Assembly (NCBI RefSeq): GCF_001514125.1
Contig: NZ_KQ948553.1
Location: forward strand, 530,895 to 594,894
Origin: Streptomyces longwoodensis
Lineage (GTDB): Bacteria; Actinomycetota; Actinomycetes; Streptomycetales; Streptomycetaceae
DNA length: 64,000 nucleotides
Reading direction: 5' to 3'
Under the pieces are notes generated by a model that was given only the letters and a program-made list of their open reading frames with translations, searched no databases and was not told where the DNA came from. Position numbers and translations under genes: made by a program. Of the stretch, positions 50,184 to 58,890 are shown one piece after another (positions within the stretch are counted from its first letter, which is position 1; each line of letters begins with the position of its first letter).

Positions 50184-51041
50184 CTACTCCTCGGCGACCC
50201 GCCCCGCGTAGATGTCGCGCGACGCCGGCAGCCGTACGTCCACGGGGGCGCCGAAGCCGTAGAGCAGGGTCGTCGAGGCGACCGCGACCGCCCGTCCGTG
50301 CTGGCCGTTGACGAAGCTGAACCGGTAGCGGACCTTGCGGATGCGGCCCTGGTCGTCGAGGTAGGCGTCGAACGGCACCCGTGCCGTGGCGAACCCTTTC
50401 GCCGCCGCGGCCAGCGACGCCCGGTTCCCGCCGGTCGCGTTCCGCGCGGCCACCGTCAGGTCGGCCGTGCCGCGGTAGTGCCGCACCGCGGTCCCGGCCA
50501 GCTCGGTGCGCCCCAGGTACGCCGCCGTGCGCGTGCCGCGCAGCACCTCGGCCGCGGCGAGCGGATCGGTCGCCCCGCCGGTGACCAGGTTGCCGTCCGA
50601 CAGCGACGCCGTCTCCACCCGCACCCACTTGTCGGCGGGCACCCCGGCACCCCGGTTCTTCATGAACAGCGCCTCCGGCGTGAGGAGTTCGGTGATCGGA
50701 CGGTGCCGGCTCTCGCCCGCGGGGTCCTGCGGGAGCACCACCTTCAGCCGGCCGAGCCGGTGGCGGTAGTCGTAGACCCCCTCCCCGCGGATGGTCACCC
50801 GGGTCCCGCCGGTGGCCATCTCCATCGAGGTGCGCGCCTGGGAGCTGCCGGCGCCGACCAGGGTGTCGGCGGCCCGGTGCAGCGTCCCGACCGGGTCGGT
50901 GGTGGCCCTGCCGCCCTCGGGGCCCCGCCCGCCCTCGGCGGCCGCCCCGCTGCCCGCGCACCCGGCGGTCCCCGCGCAGACCGAGGCCACGAGCCCCGCG
51001 ACGGCCACCGCACCCGCCCACCTGTGCTGTCGCTGTGCCAT
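50184..51041 (-). CDS. LppX/LprG-like secreted lipoprotein
   Basis: The 285-residue protein has a lipoprotein signal with lipobox GTAGC (Cys28). The LolA/LppX-type half-barrel domain is suggested by alternating strands with TSMEMATGGTRVTIRGEGVYDYR and the C-terminal ASTTLLYGFGAPVDVRLP. Relatives carry lipids or lipid-linked compounds across the envelope. It stands alone. Confidence 0.75.
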   Translation of the reverse strand: MAQRQHRWAGAVAVAGLVASVCAGTAGCAGSGAAAEGGRGPEGGRATTDPVGTLHRAADTLVGAGSSQARTSMEMATGGTRVTIRGEGVYDYRHRLGRLKVVLPQDPAGESRHRPITELLTPEALFMKNRGAGVPADKWVRVETASLSDGNLVTGGATDPLAAAEVLRGTRTAAYLGRTELAGTAVRHYRGTADLTVAARNATGGNRASLAAAAKGFATARVPFDAYLDDQGRIRKVRYRFSFVNGQHGRAVAVASTTLLYGFGAPVDVRLPASRDIYAGRVAEE

Positions 51042-51216
51042 CGCTGCCTACCCCCAGCCGGTCACGTCCGTCACGGGCGCCCTGTCGTCCGGTTAACGAG
51101 GTGCGGGGGCCACCGTCACGCGCGGCCGGGGCGTGCGCAGGGCGTGCGCGGGGGCGCCCGGAAAGCGGTGCGCGCGGCGGGGAAAGCCTTTGCCGAGCGT
51201 GGGTACCTTAGTCGTC

Positions 51217-51399
51217 GTGACGCAGCAGGACGGACCCAAGGCTCCCCCCGCACCCGGGGAGCACCGCACCGACACCGTCGAGCAAGGCCGCTTCTGTTTC
51301 GCCCGCTGCGCCTGCGGCTGGCGCGGCCCCGCCCGCCGGGCGAGGAGCCTGGCGCGCACGGACGCCCGGGGACACGCCGCGGACGGCTGGAACCCCTGA
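51217..51399 (+). CDS. 60-residue Cys-containing small protein
   Basis: The GTG at 51217 follows a -10-like TACCTT (51204-51209) by seven bases, so translation is probably leaderless. The product has a CFARCACGWRGPARRARSLA core with three Cys and many Arg, which could bind metal or nucleic acid. Function unknown. The next gene begins 96 bp downstream. Confidence 0.6.
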   Translation: MTQQDGPKAPPAPGEHRTDTVEQGRFCFARCACGWRGPARRARSLARTDARGHAADGWNP

Positions 51400-51495
51400 G
51401 GCCCCGCCGCCGTCTCGCTCCATGAGGCGCGGTCCCGCCGGTCGACGGGCCCGTGCAGGACGGCGCCCCCGGGCGCCCCACACCAGGGACGGACC

Positions 51496-53076
51496 ATGGA
51501 ACGGCGTACGTTCATAGGCGGCGCCGCCGCGCTCACGGCGGCCGTGACCGCCGGGTGCAAGGGCGGCGACAGCAACGGCTCGGGCCCGGCGGGCGGCGGC
51601 ACACCCGGGGGCTCCTCGTCCGCTTCCGCGGGCGGCATCACCGCGCTCACCGCGAGCGGGGCCACCGCCCCGGCCGACTGGACCGCGCTCGCCCACGACC
51701 TCGACGGTGCGCTGATCCGCCCCGGCGACGCCTCCTGGAAGACGGCCCACCAGCTGTACAACACCCGCTTCGACGGCCTGAAGCCCGCCGCCGTCGCCTA
51801 CGTCGCCCACCCCGACGACATCCGTACGGCCCTGTCGTTCGCCCGCGCCCACGGCACCAAGGTCGCCATCCGCAACGGCGGCCACTCCTACGCCGGCTGG
51901 TCCTCGGGCGACGGACGGCTGATCGTCGACGTCTCCCGGCTCAGCCGGATCCGGGTCAGCGGCAGCGAGGCCGTCGTCGGCGCCGGCGCCAAACTCATCG
52001 ACGTCTACCGGGCGCTGGCCGCCAAGGGCGTGACGATCCCGGCCGGCTCCTGCCCCACGGTCGGCGTCTCCGGCCTGGTCCTCGGCGGCGGCCACGGCGT
52101 GGTCTCCCGGGCCTACGGCCTGACCTGCGACAGCCTCACCCAGGCCACGCTGATCACCGCGGACGGCAAGCAGCTCGTGGCCAATGCCACCCAGAACAAG
52201 GACCTGTTCTGGGCGCTGCGCGGCGCGGGCAACGGCACCTTCGGCGTCGTCACCGAGCTGCGCTTCCGCACCCACCCCGCCCCGCAGGCGGTCACCGGGT
52301 ACCTCACCTGGCCCTGGTCGCGGGCGGCCGCGGTGGTGCGGGCCTGGCAGGAGTGGGGTCCGTCCCAGCCCGACGAGATCTGGTCCTCGCTGCACCTGGA
52401 GAACACCCCGGGCGGCACGCCCAAGGTGTCGGTCGCGGCCTTCGGCATCGGCACCTACGGCCAGCTCCAGAACGCCGTGGACCGCCTCGCCGACCGCGTG
52501 GGCGCCCCGGCGACCAGTGTCTCCCTGCGCCGCCGCTCCTACGAGCAGGCCATGGAGGCCTACGCCGGCTGCTCCTCGTTCGCCTCCGACGCCCAGTGCC
52601 ACCTGCCGGGATCGACCCCGGGCCGCTCCCCGCAGGGCGCGCTGGGCCGGGAGACGTACGCGGCCCGCTCCGACTTCTTCGACCACTCACTGTCGGCGGC
52701 CGGGATCCAGGCGCTGCTCGCCCAGGTCAAGCAGGTGCGCGGCGGGGGCGGCAGCATCGCGCTCACCGCGCTGGGCGGCGCCGTGAACCGGGTCGCGCCG
52801 ACCGCGACGGCCTTCGTGCACCGCCGGTCGCGGATGCTGGCCCAGTACCTGGTGTCCTGGAAGGCGGGCACGGCCGGCACGTCGGCGCAGTCCTGGCTGG
52901 CGTCGGCGCACGGCGCGATGAAGCCGTACGCGTCGGGTGCGGCGTACCAGAACTACACGGACCCGACCCTGACGGACTGGAAGAAGGCCTACTACGGCGA
53001 CGCGGCCGCCCGGCTGACGCAGCTGAAGAAGCAGTACGACCCGAACCGCTTCTTCACCTTCCCGCAAGCTCTGTAG
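51496..53076 (+). CDS. Secreted FAD-linked oxidoreductase (berberine-bridge-enzyme type)
   Basis: The 526-residue protein has a signal with a twin-Arg start and a Cys (MERRTFIGG to TAGC), then a Gly/Ser linker. A PP-loop FAD domain carries His130 (GGHSYAGW) and Cys211 (GLTCDSL), the two residues that bind FAD bicovalently in this family. A C-terminal BBE motif YQNYTDPTLTDWKKAYYG follows. It oxidises sugars or natural-product intermediates, and the substrate is unknown. No biosynthetic cluster is adjacent. Confidence 0.88.
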   Translation: MERRTFIGGAAALTAAVTAGCKGGDSNGSGPAGGGTPGGSSSASAGGITALTASGATAPADWTALAHDLDGALIRPGDASWKTAHQLYNTRFDGLKPAAVAYVAHPDDIRTALSFARAHGTKVAIRNGGHSYAGWSSGDGRLIVDVSRLSRIRVSGSEAVVGAGAKLIDVYRALAAKGVTIPAGSCPTVGVSGLVLGGGHGVVSRAYGLTCDSLTQATLITADGKQLVANATQNKDLFWALRGAGNGTFGVVTELRFRTHPAPQAVTGYLTWPWSRAAAVVRAWQEWGPSQPDEIWSSLHLENTPGGTPKVSVAAFGIGTYGQLQNAVDRLADRVGAPATSVSLRRRSYEQAMEAYAGCSSFASDAQCHLPGSTPGRSPQGALGRETYAARSDFFDHSLSAAGIQALLAQVKQVRGGGGSIALTALGGAVNRVAPTATAFVHRRSRMLAQYLVSWKAGTAGTSAQSWLASAHGAMKPYASGAAYQNYTDPTLTDWKKAYYGDAAARLTQLKKQYDPNRFFTFPQAL

Positions 53077-53103
53077 GCCCTGTGGGCGCTCGGGGGGCGC
53101 CGC

Positions 53104-53814
53104 TCAGGCCGCCAGGTCCCGGTCCTCGGCCGTGGCCTCGCGCCGGGCGCCCGCGACCACGGCGTCGTGGGTGGCGAGGCGGGCCGAGCGGCTGCGCACC
53201 AGCCCGCCGACGCGCGGGGACCGCTCGACGGCCTTGAGGAGCGGGGTGAGCAGCGCGGAGGCGAGCGGCGACAGCAGCAGCGCGACGGCCGTGCCGAGCG
53301 CGAACCCGCCCACCACGTCGGTCGGGTAGTGCACGCCCATGTACACGCGGCAGAAGCCCTCCAGCAGCGCCAGCCCTATGCCGACGAGCCCGAACCCGCG
53401 GTGGGCGACGAACAGCGCGACCGCCATGGCCATGGTGAGGGTGGCGTGGTCGCTGACGAAGGAGTAGTCGGTCTTGCCGGAGACCAGGACGTCGAGCCCC
53501 TGATGGGTGCGGAACGGCCGGGGCCGCTCGACGAAGCCGCGAATGGGCACGTTGACCAGGACGGCGATGCCGGCGGCCAGCGGCGCCCACACCAGGGCGG
53601 CCACCGACGAGGCGGCCTCCTCCCCGGAGCCGGCCCGCCGCCGCACGCCCGCCCAGCACCAGAGCACGAGCAGCACCATGGCGAGCAGCAGGCCGTACTC
53701 GCCGACGAACTCGACGACGCGGTCGAACCAGTGCGGCGCGTCCTTGGCCAGCCCGTTGATGTCGTAGAGCAGGTCGACGTCGGGGTTCGACCCGGATTCG
53801 GCGAGTCCAGCCAT
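53104..53814 (-). CDS. PAP2-family membrane phosphatase
   Basis: The 236-residue protein has about six helices and the PAP2 motifs ERPRPF, then SDHA (in place of the usual SGH), then RVYMGVHYPTDVVGG with the catalytic His. Such enzymes dephosphorylate undecaprenyl pyrophosphate or phosphatidic acid. The C-terminus is a charged tail. It lies alone on the minus strand, with 192 bp to the next gene and no clear regulatory site. Confidence 0.88.
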   Translation of the reverse strand: MAGLAESGSNPDVDLLYDINGLAKDAPHWFDRVVEFVGEYGLLLAMVLLVLWCWAGVRRRAGSGEEAASSVAALVWAPLAAGIAVLVNVPIRGFVERPRPFRTHQGLDVLVSGKTDYSFVSDHATLTMAMAVALFVAHRGFGLVGIGLALLEGFCRVYMGVHYPTDVVGGFALGTAVALLLSPLASALLTPLLKAVERSPRVGGLVRSRSARLATHDAVVAGARREATAEDRDLAA

Positions 53815-54006
53815 GGTGCGCGGCCCCTTCGTCGTGTTCCGCCCGGCACACGGTGCGCCGGCTCGCCCACCCCCGTGGTCGATGTCCTACGTCAACAGGA
53901 ACGCACGGCCCCGCTTGATACGTTCCGCTCTCCACTGAATGATCACGCAGACGTTATCGAAGAGAGATACGTCGTCGCAGCTCAGAGCGGTCGGACTGAG
54001 CCTTTT

Positions 54007-55014
54007 TCAGACAGCTGTGGGCAACGCTTTCGCGCCGTCCTGGGTGACCCGGGTGGCCCCGAAGTAGTCCTTGGTGTCGATCGGGTCGAAGCGGATCACG
54101 GCGCCGGTGCGCGGCGCGTCGATCATGTAGCCGCCGCCGACGTAGATGCCCACGTGCCGGATGGCCCGGGAATTGGTCAGGTCGTCGGAGAAGAACACCA
54201 GGTCGCCGGGGAGCAGCTCGCCGCGCGAGGGGTGCGGCCCGGCGTTGTACTGGTCGTTGGCGACGCGCGGCAGCGTGATCCCGACGCTCTCGTAGGCGGC
54301 CTGGGTCAGCCCCGAGCAGTCGAAGCGCCCGCCCTGGCCGGCCGTTCCGGTGCCGCCCCACAGGTAGGGCGTGCCGAGCTTGGTCTGCGCGTAGGAGATG
54401 GCCCCCGCGGCCTGCTGGGTGGGACCGAGCCGGCCGACGGGCGCCGCGAAGGAGTCCTCGAGGGAGGTGATGATCCGGACGTAGTTCCGCGTCTCCTTGT
54501 ACGGCGGCACGCCCCCGTACCGGATGACGGCGTCGGGGCCCGCGTTGTACGCGGCGAGCATGTTCTCGGTGATGTTCCCCGGCACGCTCTTGACGTAGGA
54601 GGCGAGCGAGCAGTCGTACGACGCGGCCGACGGGATGGCGTCGGCGGGGTCCCAGACGTCCCGGTCGCCGTCGCCGTCGCCGTCGACGCCGTGCGTGGCC
54701 CAGGTGCCCGGGATGAACTGCGCGATGCCCTGCGCCGCGGCGGCGCTCTGGGCGCGCGGGTTGAACCCGCTCTCCTGGTACAGCTGGGCGGCGAGCAGCG
54801 CCGGGTTGATGGCGGGGCACAGGTTGCCCCACTTCTGCACCGTGGCCTGGTAGGCGGCGGGCACGGACCCCTTGGCGAGGGCCCGGGTGCCGGAGCCGAC
54901 CCCGTTCACCATGTTCCCGGCGACCATGTAGACGCCGACGACGAGCACCATCACGAAGGCGGCACCGGCGCCCACGGCGGCGGTCGCCACGATCCACGCC
55001 TTACGCACCGTCAA
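54007..55014 (-). CDS. Bifunctional lytic transglycosylase / NlpC-P60 peptidase
   Basis: The 335-residue protein has an N-terminal membrane anchor (about residues 8-32). An SLT domain has the catalytic Glu in AAQLYQESGFNP. A DxDxDxD loop (DGDGDGDRD) and AYNAGP complete it. The NlpC/P60 domain has catalytic Cys in RFDCSGLTQAAY and His in RHVGIYVGGG. It cuts both glycan and peptide bonds of peptidoglycan. VirB1-like proteins of this build open the wall for type IV systems, and the cmd-type cluster lies 1.2 kb away on the other strand. Confidence 0.9.
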   Translation of the reverse strand: MTVRKAWIVATAAVGAGAAFVMVLVVGVYMVAGNMVNGVGSGTRALAKGSVPAAYQATVQKWGNLCPAINPALLAAQLYQESGFNPRAQSAAAAQGIAQFIPGTWATHGVDGDGDGDRDVWDPADAIPSAASYDCSLASYVKSVPGNITENMLAAYNAGPDAVIRYGGVPPYKETRNYVRIITSLEDSFAAPVGRLGPTQQAAGAISYAQTKLGTPYLWGGTGTAGQGGRFDCSGLTQAAYESVGITLPRVANDQYNAGPHPSRGELLPGDLVFFSDDLTNSRAIRHVGIYVGGGYMIDAPRTGAVIRFDPIDTKDYFGATRVTQDGAKALPTAV

Positions 55015-55083
55015 CCGCCCCTCACCGTCCGGGAGTCCGCCTCGGTCAGTGTAGGGCCGGGGGCCTCACCTGGGAACGATCAC

Positions 55084-55830
55084 TCACGGGTCGGCGGAGG
55101 CCTCCCGGTAGAGCGCGGCCGCCTCACGGCCGAGGACGACGCTGTAGGAGACGTCGGCGGTGGTGCCGCCCTGCTCGTGCCCGCCGAGCACCCCGACGAC
55201 CTCGCCGTCGCCGTTCACCCAGGGGCTCCCGCTCGTCCCGCCGGTGAAGCCGGGACAGGTCAGGCGCTGTTGGGTGGCGCTGTGCGCGCGGGGCCGGTTG
55301 GAGCAGGTCACCGGCGCCTCGCGGGCGTTGGGGTAGCCGGTGAGGGTCACGGCGGTGGCGCCGACGGCCGTCCCGGCCACGAACCGGTACGCCCCGACGA
55401 CGTCCTCCACCTCCCGCCCGCCCCGCGGGTCGAGCACGGCGAACGCGACGTCGCTGTCCTCGTCCTGCCCCGCGGCCCACCCGTCGGGCAGGAACTGCCG
55501 CCGCACGTGCCAGACCCCGTGGGGCGCCTTCCCGTCCCGGTAGCCCGGCACGAACACCAGGTCGGTCCCGTCGGCGCCCTCCAGGCAGTGCGCGGCCGTC
55601 ACCACCAGGTCGTGGTGCGGGGAGTGCACGACGGACGCGGTGCAGAAGTGCCCGCCGGCCAGGCGTCCCGCCCGGTCGGCGCCGAACAGCGCCCCGATCC
55701 GCGCGAACGGGCGCCCGCCGGACGCCACGACGGTCGTCCCGAGGGGTCCGGGCCCGTCGTCGGCCGCGGCGGCGGAGGCGGAGGGCGCGGCCAGCAGCAC
55801 GGCCGCCACGACCCAGGCGGTTCGCTTCAT
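55084..55830 (-). CDS. Secreted trypsin-like serine protease
   Basis: The 248-residue protein has a signal peptide (MKRTAWVVAAVLLAAPSASAAAA). The triad is His in VTAAHC, Asp in DSDVAFAVLD and Ser in GGTSGSPWV. Two Cys pairs are present. ATG 55830 has only a weak ribosome-binding site. It may be an extracellular digestive or processing protease. Confidence 0.88.
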   Translation of the reverse strand: MKRTAWVVAAVLLAAPSASAAAADDGPGPLGTTVVASGGRPFARIGALFGADRAGRLAGGHFCTASVVHSPHHDLVVTAAHCLEGADGTDLVFVPGYRDGKAPHGVWHVRRQFLPDGWAAGQDEDSDVAFAVLDPRGGREVEDVVGAYRFVAGTAVGATAVTLTGYPNAREAPVTCSNRPRAHSATQQRLTCPGFTGGTSGSPWVNGDGEVVGVLGGHEQGGTTADVSYSVVLGREAAALYREASADP

Positions 55831-56198
55831 CGGAAGCACTGTGCCGCACGAAGGTGAGAGAACGAAGGTGAGAGAACCCTCGGACCGGACGGCGGAAGGG
55901 ACCTGACGCCTCATGAGACCATCGAACGGCGGGGGCTCACCCGACCGGCCGTCAGAAAACGCGACGACCGTGAAGAGGGGTCAACGACGGAACCACACCA
56001 CAGGTTCCGCCCAGATCTCGTTGCCCGGCGTGAACCTCCGTGATACACAGAGTAACCGTACGGTGGTATTCGTACGAATCCAGTCCATCAATGACGTCAA
56101 GTCGACATCCGACGGCGCCGTTGTCGGCGAGAATGAGGCGTGACCTCTGCACACCGGCAGGGGCCGTGCGGAACTACCCACCAGGGGCGGTGACTTAC
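55831..56198. promoter_or_regulatory. Intergenic control region upstream of the cmd-type cluster
   Basis: This 368-bp region is visibly lower in GC than its surroundings. It contains the perfect palindromes CCGTACGG (56056-56063) and ATTCGTACGAAT (56068-56079), with centres 14 bp apart. A 76-codon frame at 55913-56143 has no ribosome-binding site and weak codon bias, so I do not call it. Promoters for the protease gene and for the six-gene cluster should lie here. Confidence 0.5.
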
Positions 56199-56507
56199 AT
56201 GCTCTTTGCGGCCGACAAGGGAGACATCAACACCATCATCGGCGGGATCGCTCCGGACTGGGGCCCCTTCGGCAGCCTGGGCAACGAGGCCAAGGTGATG
56301 ATCGAGGTCGTGATGGCGGTGGCCATCCTGCTCTGCCTCGGCATCGCGGTCTGGGGCGCGGCGAAGCAGCGCATCGGCGCCACGGCCCTGCGCGACACCT
56401 TCAGCGCCGAACAGGGCAAGGGCCTCATCATCGCCGGCCTCACGGGCGTCTTCATCATCGGATCGCTCGGCACCCTGTTCACCATCGTGTACGGCATGGC
56501 GGTGTAG
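56199..56507 (+). CDS. cmdF: Small two-helix membrane protein, first gene of cmd-type cluster
   Basis: The 102-residue protein has hydrophobic helices at about residues 35-50 and 77-100, separated by a basic loop AAKQRIGATALRDTF. The size and plan resemble VirB2/TrbC-type pilin or small accessory subunits of type IV systems. ATG 56199 was chosen, and GTG 56190 is possible. The symbol is by position relative to the S. coelicolor cmdABCDEF cluster and is tentative. Confidence 0.65.
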   Translation: MLFAADKGDINTIIGGIAPDWGPFGSLGNEAKVMIEVVMAVAILLCLGIAVWGAAKQRIGATALRDTFSAEQGKGLIIAGLTGVFIIGSLGTLFTIVYGMAV

Positions 56508-56684
56508 CCCCTCCCGCGCACTCCGGGCGCGCCCGGCCCCCTCCACCCACCCACCCGTCGTGCCCACCGGCTGAGGTTGCGTTTCCCTGATGTCGAGTCA
56601 CCACACCGCGCCCGCGCGGGAACCCGCACGGCTACCGTCGTACTACCACGCGTTCCGGTACGGCAACGAGGGGGCGTACAGGGC

Positions 56685-57548
56685 ATGAGTCCCGGCGACG
56701 AACACGGCTACGGCGAGCCCGCCCGCGCCGGCGAGGACGGAGGGTACGTCTACGGCGGCGGAGGCGGCCAGACACGCCTGCGCGTCCCCGACAACGACCC
56801 CTACGGCGGCGCCCGGCGCGGCGGCCGCTCCTCCTCGCGCAGCCTGGTCACGGTGGTCGGCGTGGTCGTCCTCCTCATCGCGGCGATCGCCTTCGCGAAC
56901 CGCGGCGGAGACGACGCCGCGACGTCGTCCGGCACGAACAGCTCCAACCCGAAGGCAGCACCCACGGCAGCCTCGGGGGCGAAGCCGGTGCGGACGAAGA
57001 ACGGCGCGGGCATCCCGGCCGGCTTCGCCCGGAGCCAGGAGGGCGCCCAGTCGGCCGCGGCCAACTACGCCGTCGTGCTCGGCTCGACCGGCATGTTCCA
57101 GCCGGACACCCGGCACACCATCGTGGACGCCGTCTACACCGCCGACGCCGCCTCCCGGCTGCGGACGGCCCTCGACCAGGCGTACTCCGCCGACTTCCTC
57201 GCCAAGATGGGCCTCGACGCGGCCGGCAACGCCCCGCAGGGCAGCACCTTCGTCTCCCGCGTGATCCCGGCCGGCACCACCGTGCTCGCCTACAGCGACA
57301 CGACCGCCCAGGTCTCGGTCTGGTACGTCGGCCTCATCGGCATGTCCGGCCAGAAGTCCACCGACCCGGTCACCACGTCCTGGAAGACCTGGACCTTCAG
57401 CCTGCGCTGGGCCGACGGCGACTGGAAGGTCGTCACCGACACCCAGACCGACGGCCCGTCCCCCGTCCCGGGCGACGACAAGGCGGCCACCTCCGACGAG
57501 ATCAGCAAGGCCATCGAGACGTACGGAGGGTTCACGTATGCCCGGTAA
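56685..57548 (+). CDS. cmdE: VirB8/TcpC-like membrane-anchored protein of cmd-type cluster
   Basis: The 287-residue protein has a Gly-rich cytoplasmic N-terminus, a single transmembrane helix (about residues 52-70), a Ser/Ala/Thr linker, and an NTF2-like extracytoplasmic domain with SLRWADGDWKVVTDTQ. This architecture matches VirB8/TcpC-type scaffold proteins. It overlaps the next gene by 11 bp. The symbol is by position and tentative. Confidence 0.65.
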   Translation: MSPGDEHGYGEPARAGEDGGYVYGGGGGQTRLRVPDNDPYGGARRGGRSSSRSLVTVVGVVVLLIAAIAFANRGGDDAATSSGTNSSNPKAAPTAASGAKPVRTKNGAGIPAGFARSQEGAQSAAANYAVVLGSTGMFQPDTRHTIVDAVYTADAASRLRTALDQAYSADFLAKMGLDAAGNAPQGSTFVSRVIPAGTTVLAYSDTTAQVSVWYVGLIGMSGQKSTDPVTTSWKTWTFSLRWADGDWKVVTDTQTDGPSPVPGDDKAATSDEISKAIETYGGFTYAR

Positions 57549-58890
57549 CCCCCGCCGCGTGCTGACGCTCGCCGGTGCCGTGACCGCCGTACAGACCACG
57601 GCCGTCCTGCTGGCCACCCGTGCCTCCGCGCTGCCCACGCCGGACCCGTCCCCCACGCCCACCGGCGGTCCGTCACCGTCCTCGAGCGTCGACTGCTCGC
57701 TGATCCCCGGCCAGGCCAAGAAGTACTGCGAAAAGGGCAACGGCACCTCGGGCACCACCAACCCCGGCGTCTCCGACACCCTCGACCCCCTGTCCTCGCT
57801 CGCGCGAGGCTGCGCCGACGCCGCCTCCTGGACCGTCGACAAGCTCAGCGAGGCCGTGAAGGAGACCGCGAACGTCGACTTCACCAACACCAAGTTCCTC
57901 CAGCAGTACGCCGTCGTCTTCGCCGCCTCGACGATCCTCACGCTCGTGCTGTGGCTCCTGGCCGTCGCCAAGCGCGCCGTCCGCGGCGTCCCCCTCACCA
58001 CCGCGATCTCCGAGGCCATCGGCTTCCTCTGGCTGACCGTCCTCGCCTCCGCCTTCACCCCGCTGATCCTGTACACGGTCGTCTCCGCTACGGACGGCGT
58101 CAGCGAGGTCCTCGCGAAGGCCACCGGCGACCAGACCGACACGTTCTTCGGCACCTTCTCCGGCGCCCTCGCCAAGGGCCAGGACATCGGCGGCGGCCCG
58201 ATCATGCTGATCGTGGTGTCCCTGGTCAGCATCCTCGCCGCCGGCGTCCTCTGGCTGGAGCTCGTCGTCCGCGCCGCCCTGCTCTACGTCGGCGCCCTCC
58301 TCGGCACCGTCGTCTACGCCGGCCTCGTCGACAAGAACCTCTGGGGCCACGTCCGCCGCTGGGCCGGCATCATGATCGCCGTCATCCTGGCCAAGCCGGT
58401 CATCGTGATCGTCCTCGGCCTGGCCGGCGCGCTGTCCTCCAACGACGGCCCCGGCGCGTTCTCCGCCGTCGTCTCCGGCCTCGCCATCATCCTGCTCGCC
58501 ATCTTCGCCAGCGCGATGATCTACCGCTTCGTCCCCGGCTTCGGCGACGAGATCGCCAACTCCCGCAACAACCGCATCATGCAGGGCGCCGAGAACAAGG
58601 CCGCCGCGGTGATCTCCTCGCCCGCGTCCCTGGTCGCCCAGGGCATCAAGACCCACAGCACCCGCGCCGACAGCAACGGCGGCGGCTCGTCCGCGGGAGC
58701 GCCCCGCCCCGCCAACACCACCGCCGGCGGCATCGCCGCCCACAGCTCGCGCCCCGCCTCCGGCGGCGGGGGCGGCGGACCCGTCCCCTCCGCCGCACCC
58801 GCGCCCCGCGCGAGCAGCCCCGTCAACACCCCGCACGCCGGCAACAACCGCAACAGCAGTACCAACCGCACGGGAGGTGAAGGGCGTTGA
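57538..58890 (+). CDS. cmdD: VirB6/TrbL-like polytopic membrane protein of cmd-type cluster
   Basis: The 450-residue protein has a signal-like N-terminus, an exported segment with Cys (DCSLIPGQAKKYC), and six helices (about residues 125-340). A long Ser/Gly/Pro/Asn-rich cytoplasmic tail follows. The plan fits VirB6/TrbL inner-membrane channel components. The stop overlaps the next start (TTGA). The symbol is by position and tentative. Confidence 0.65.
   Translation: MPGNPRRVLTLAGAVTAVQTTAVLLATRASALPTPDPSPTPTGGPSPSSSVDCSLIPGQAKKYCEKGNGTSGTTNPGVSDTLDPLSSLARGCADAASWTVDKLSEAVKETANVDFTNTKFLQQYAVVFAASTILTLVLWLLAVAKRAVRGVPLTTAISEAIGFLWLTVLASAFTPLILYTVVSATDGVSEVLAKATGDQTDTFFGTFSGALAKGQDIGGGPIMLIVVSLVSILAAGVLWLELVVRAALLYVGALLGTVVYAGLVDKNLWGHVRRWAGIMIAVILAKPVIVIVLGLAGALSSNDGPGAFSAVVSGLAIILLAIFASAMIYRFVPGFGDEIANSRNNRIMQGAENKAAAVISSPASLVAQGIKTHSTRADSNGGGSSAGAPRPANTTAGGIAAHSSRPASGGGGGGPVPSAAPAPRASSPVNTPHAGNNRNSSTNRTGGEGR

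Noticed and set aside
55913..56143. 76-codon frame upstream of the cmd-type cluster
   Set aside because: It has no ribosome-binding site and weak codon bias, and it spans two palindromes and the probable promoter region.
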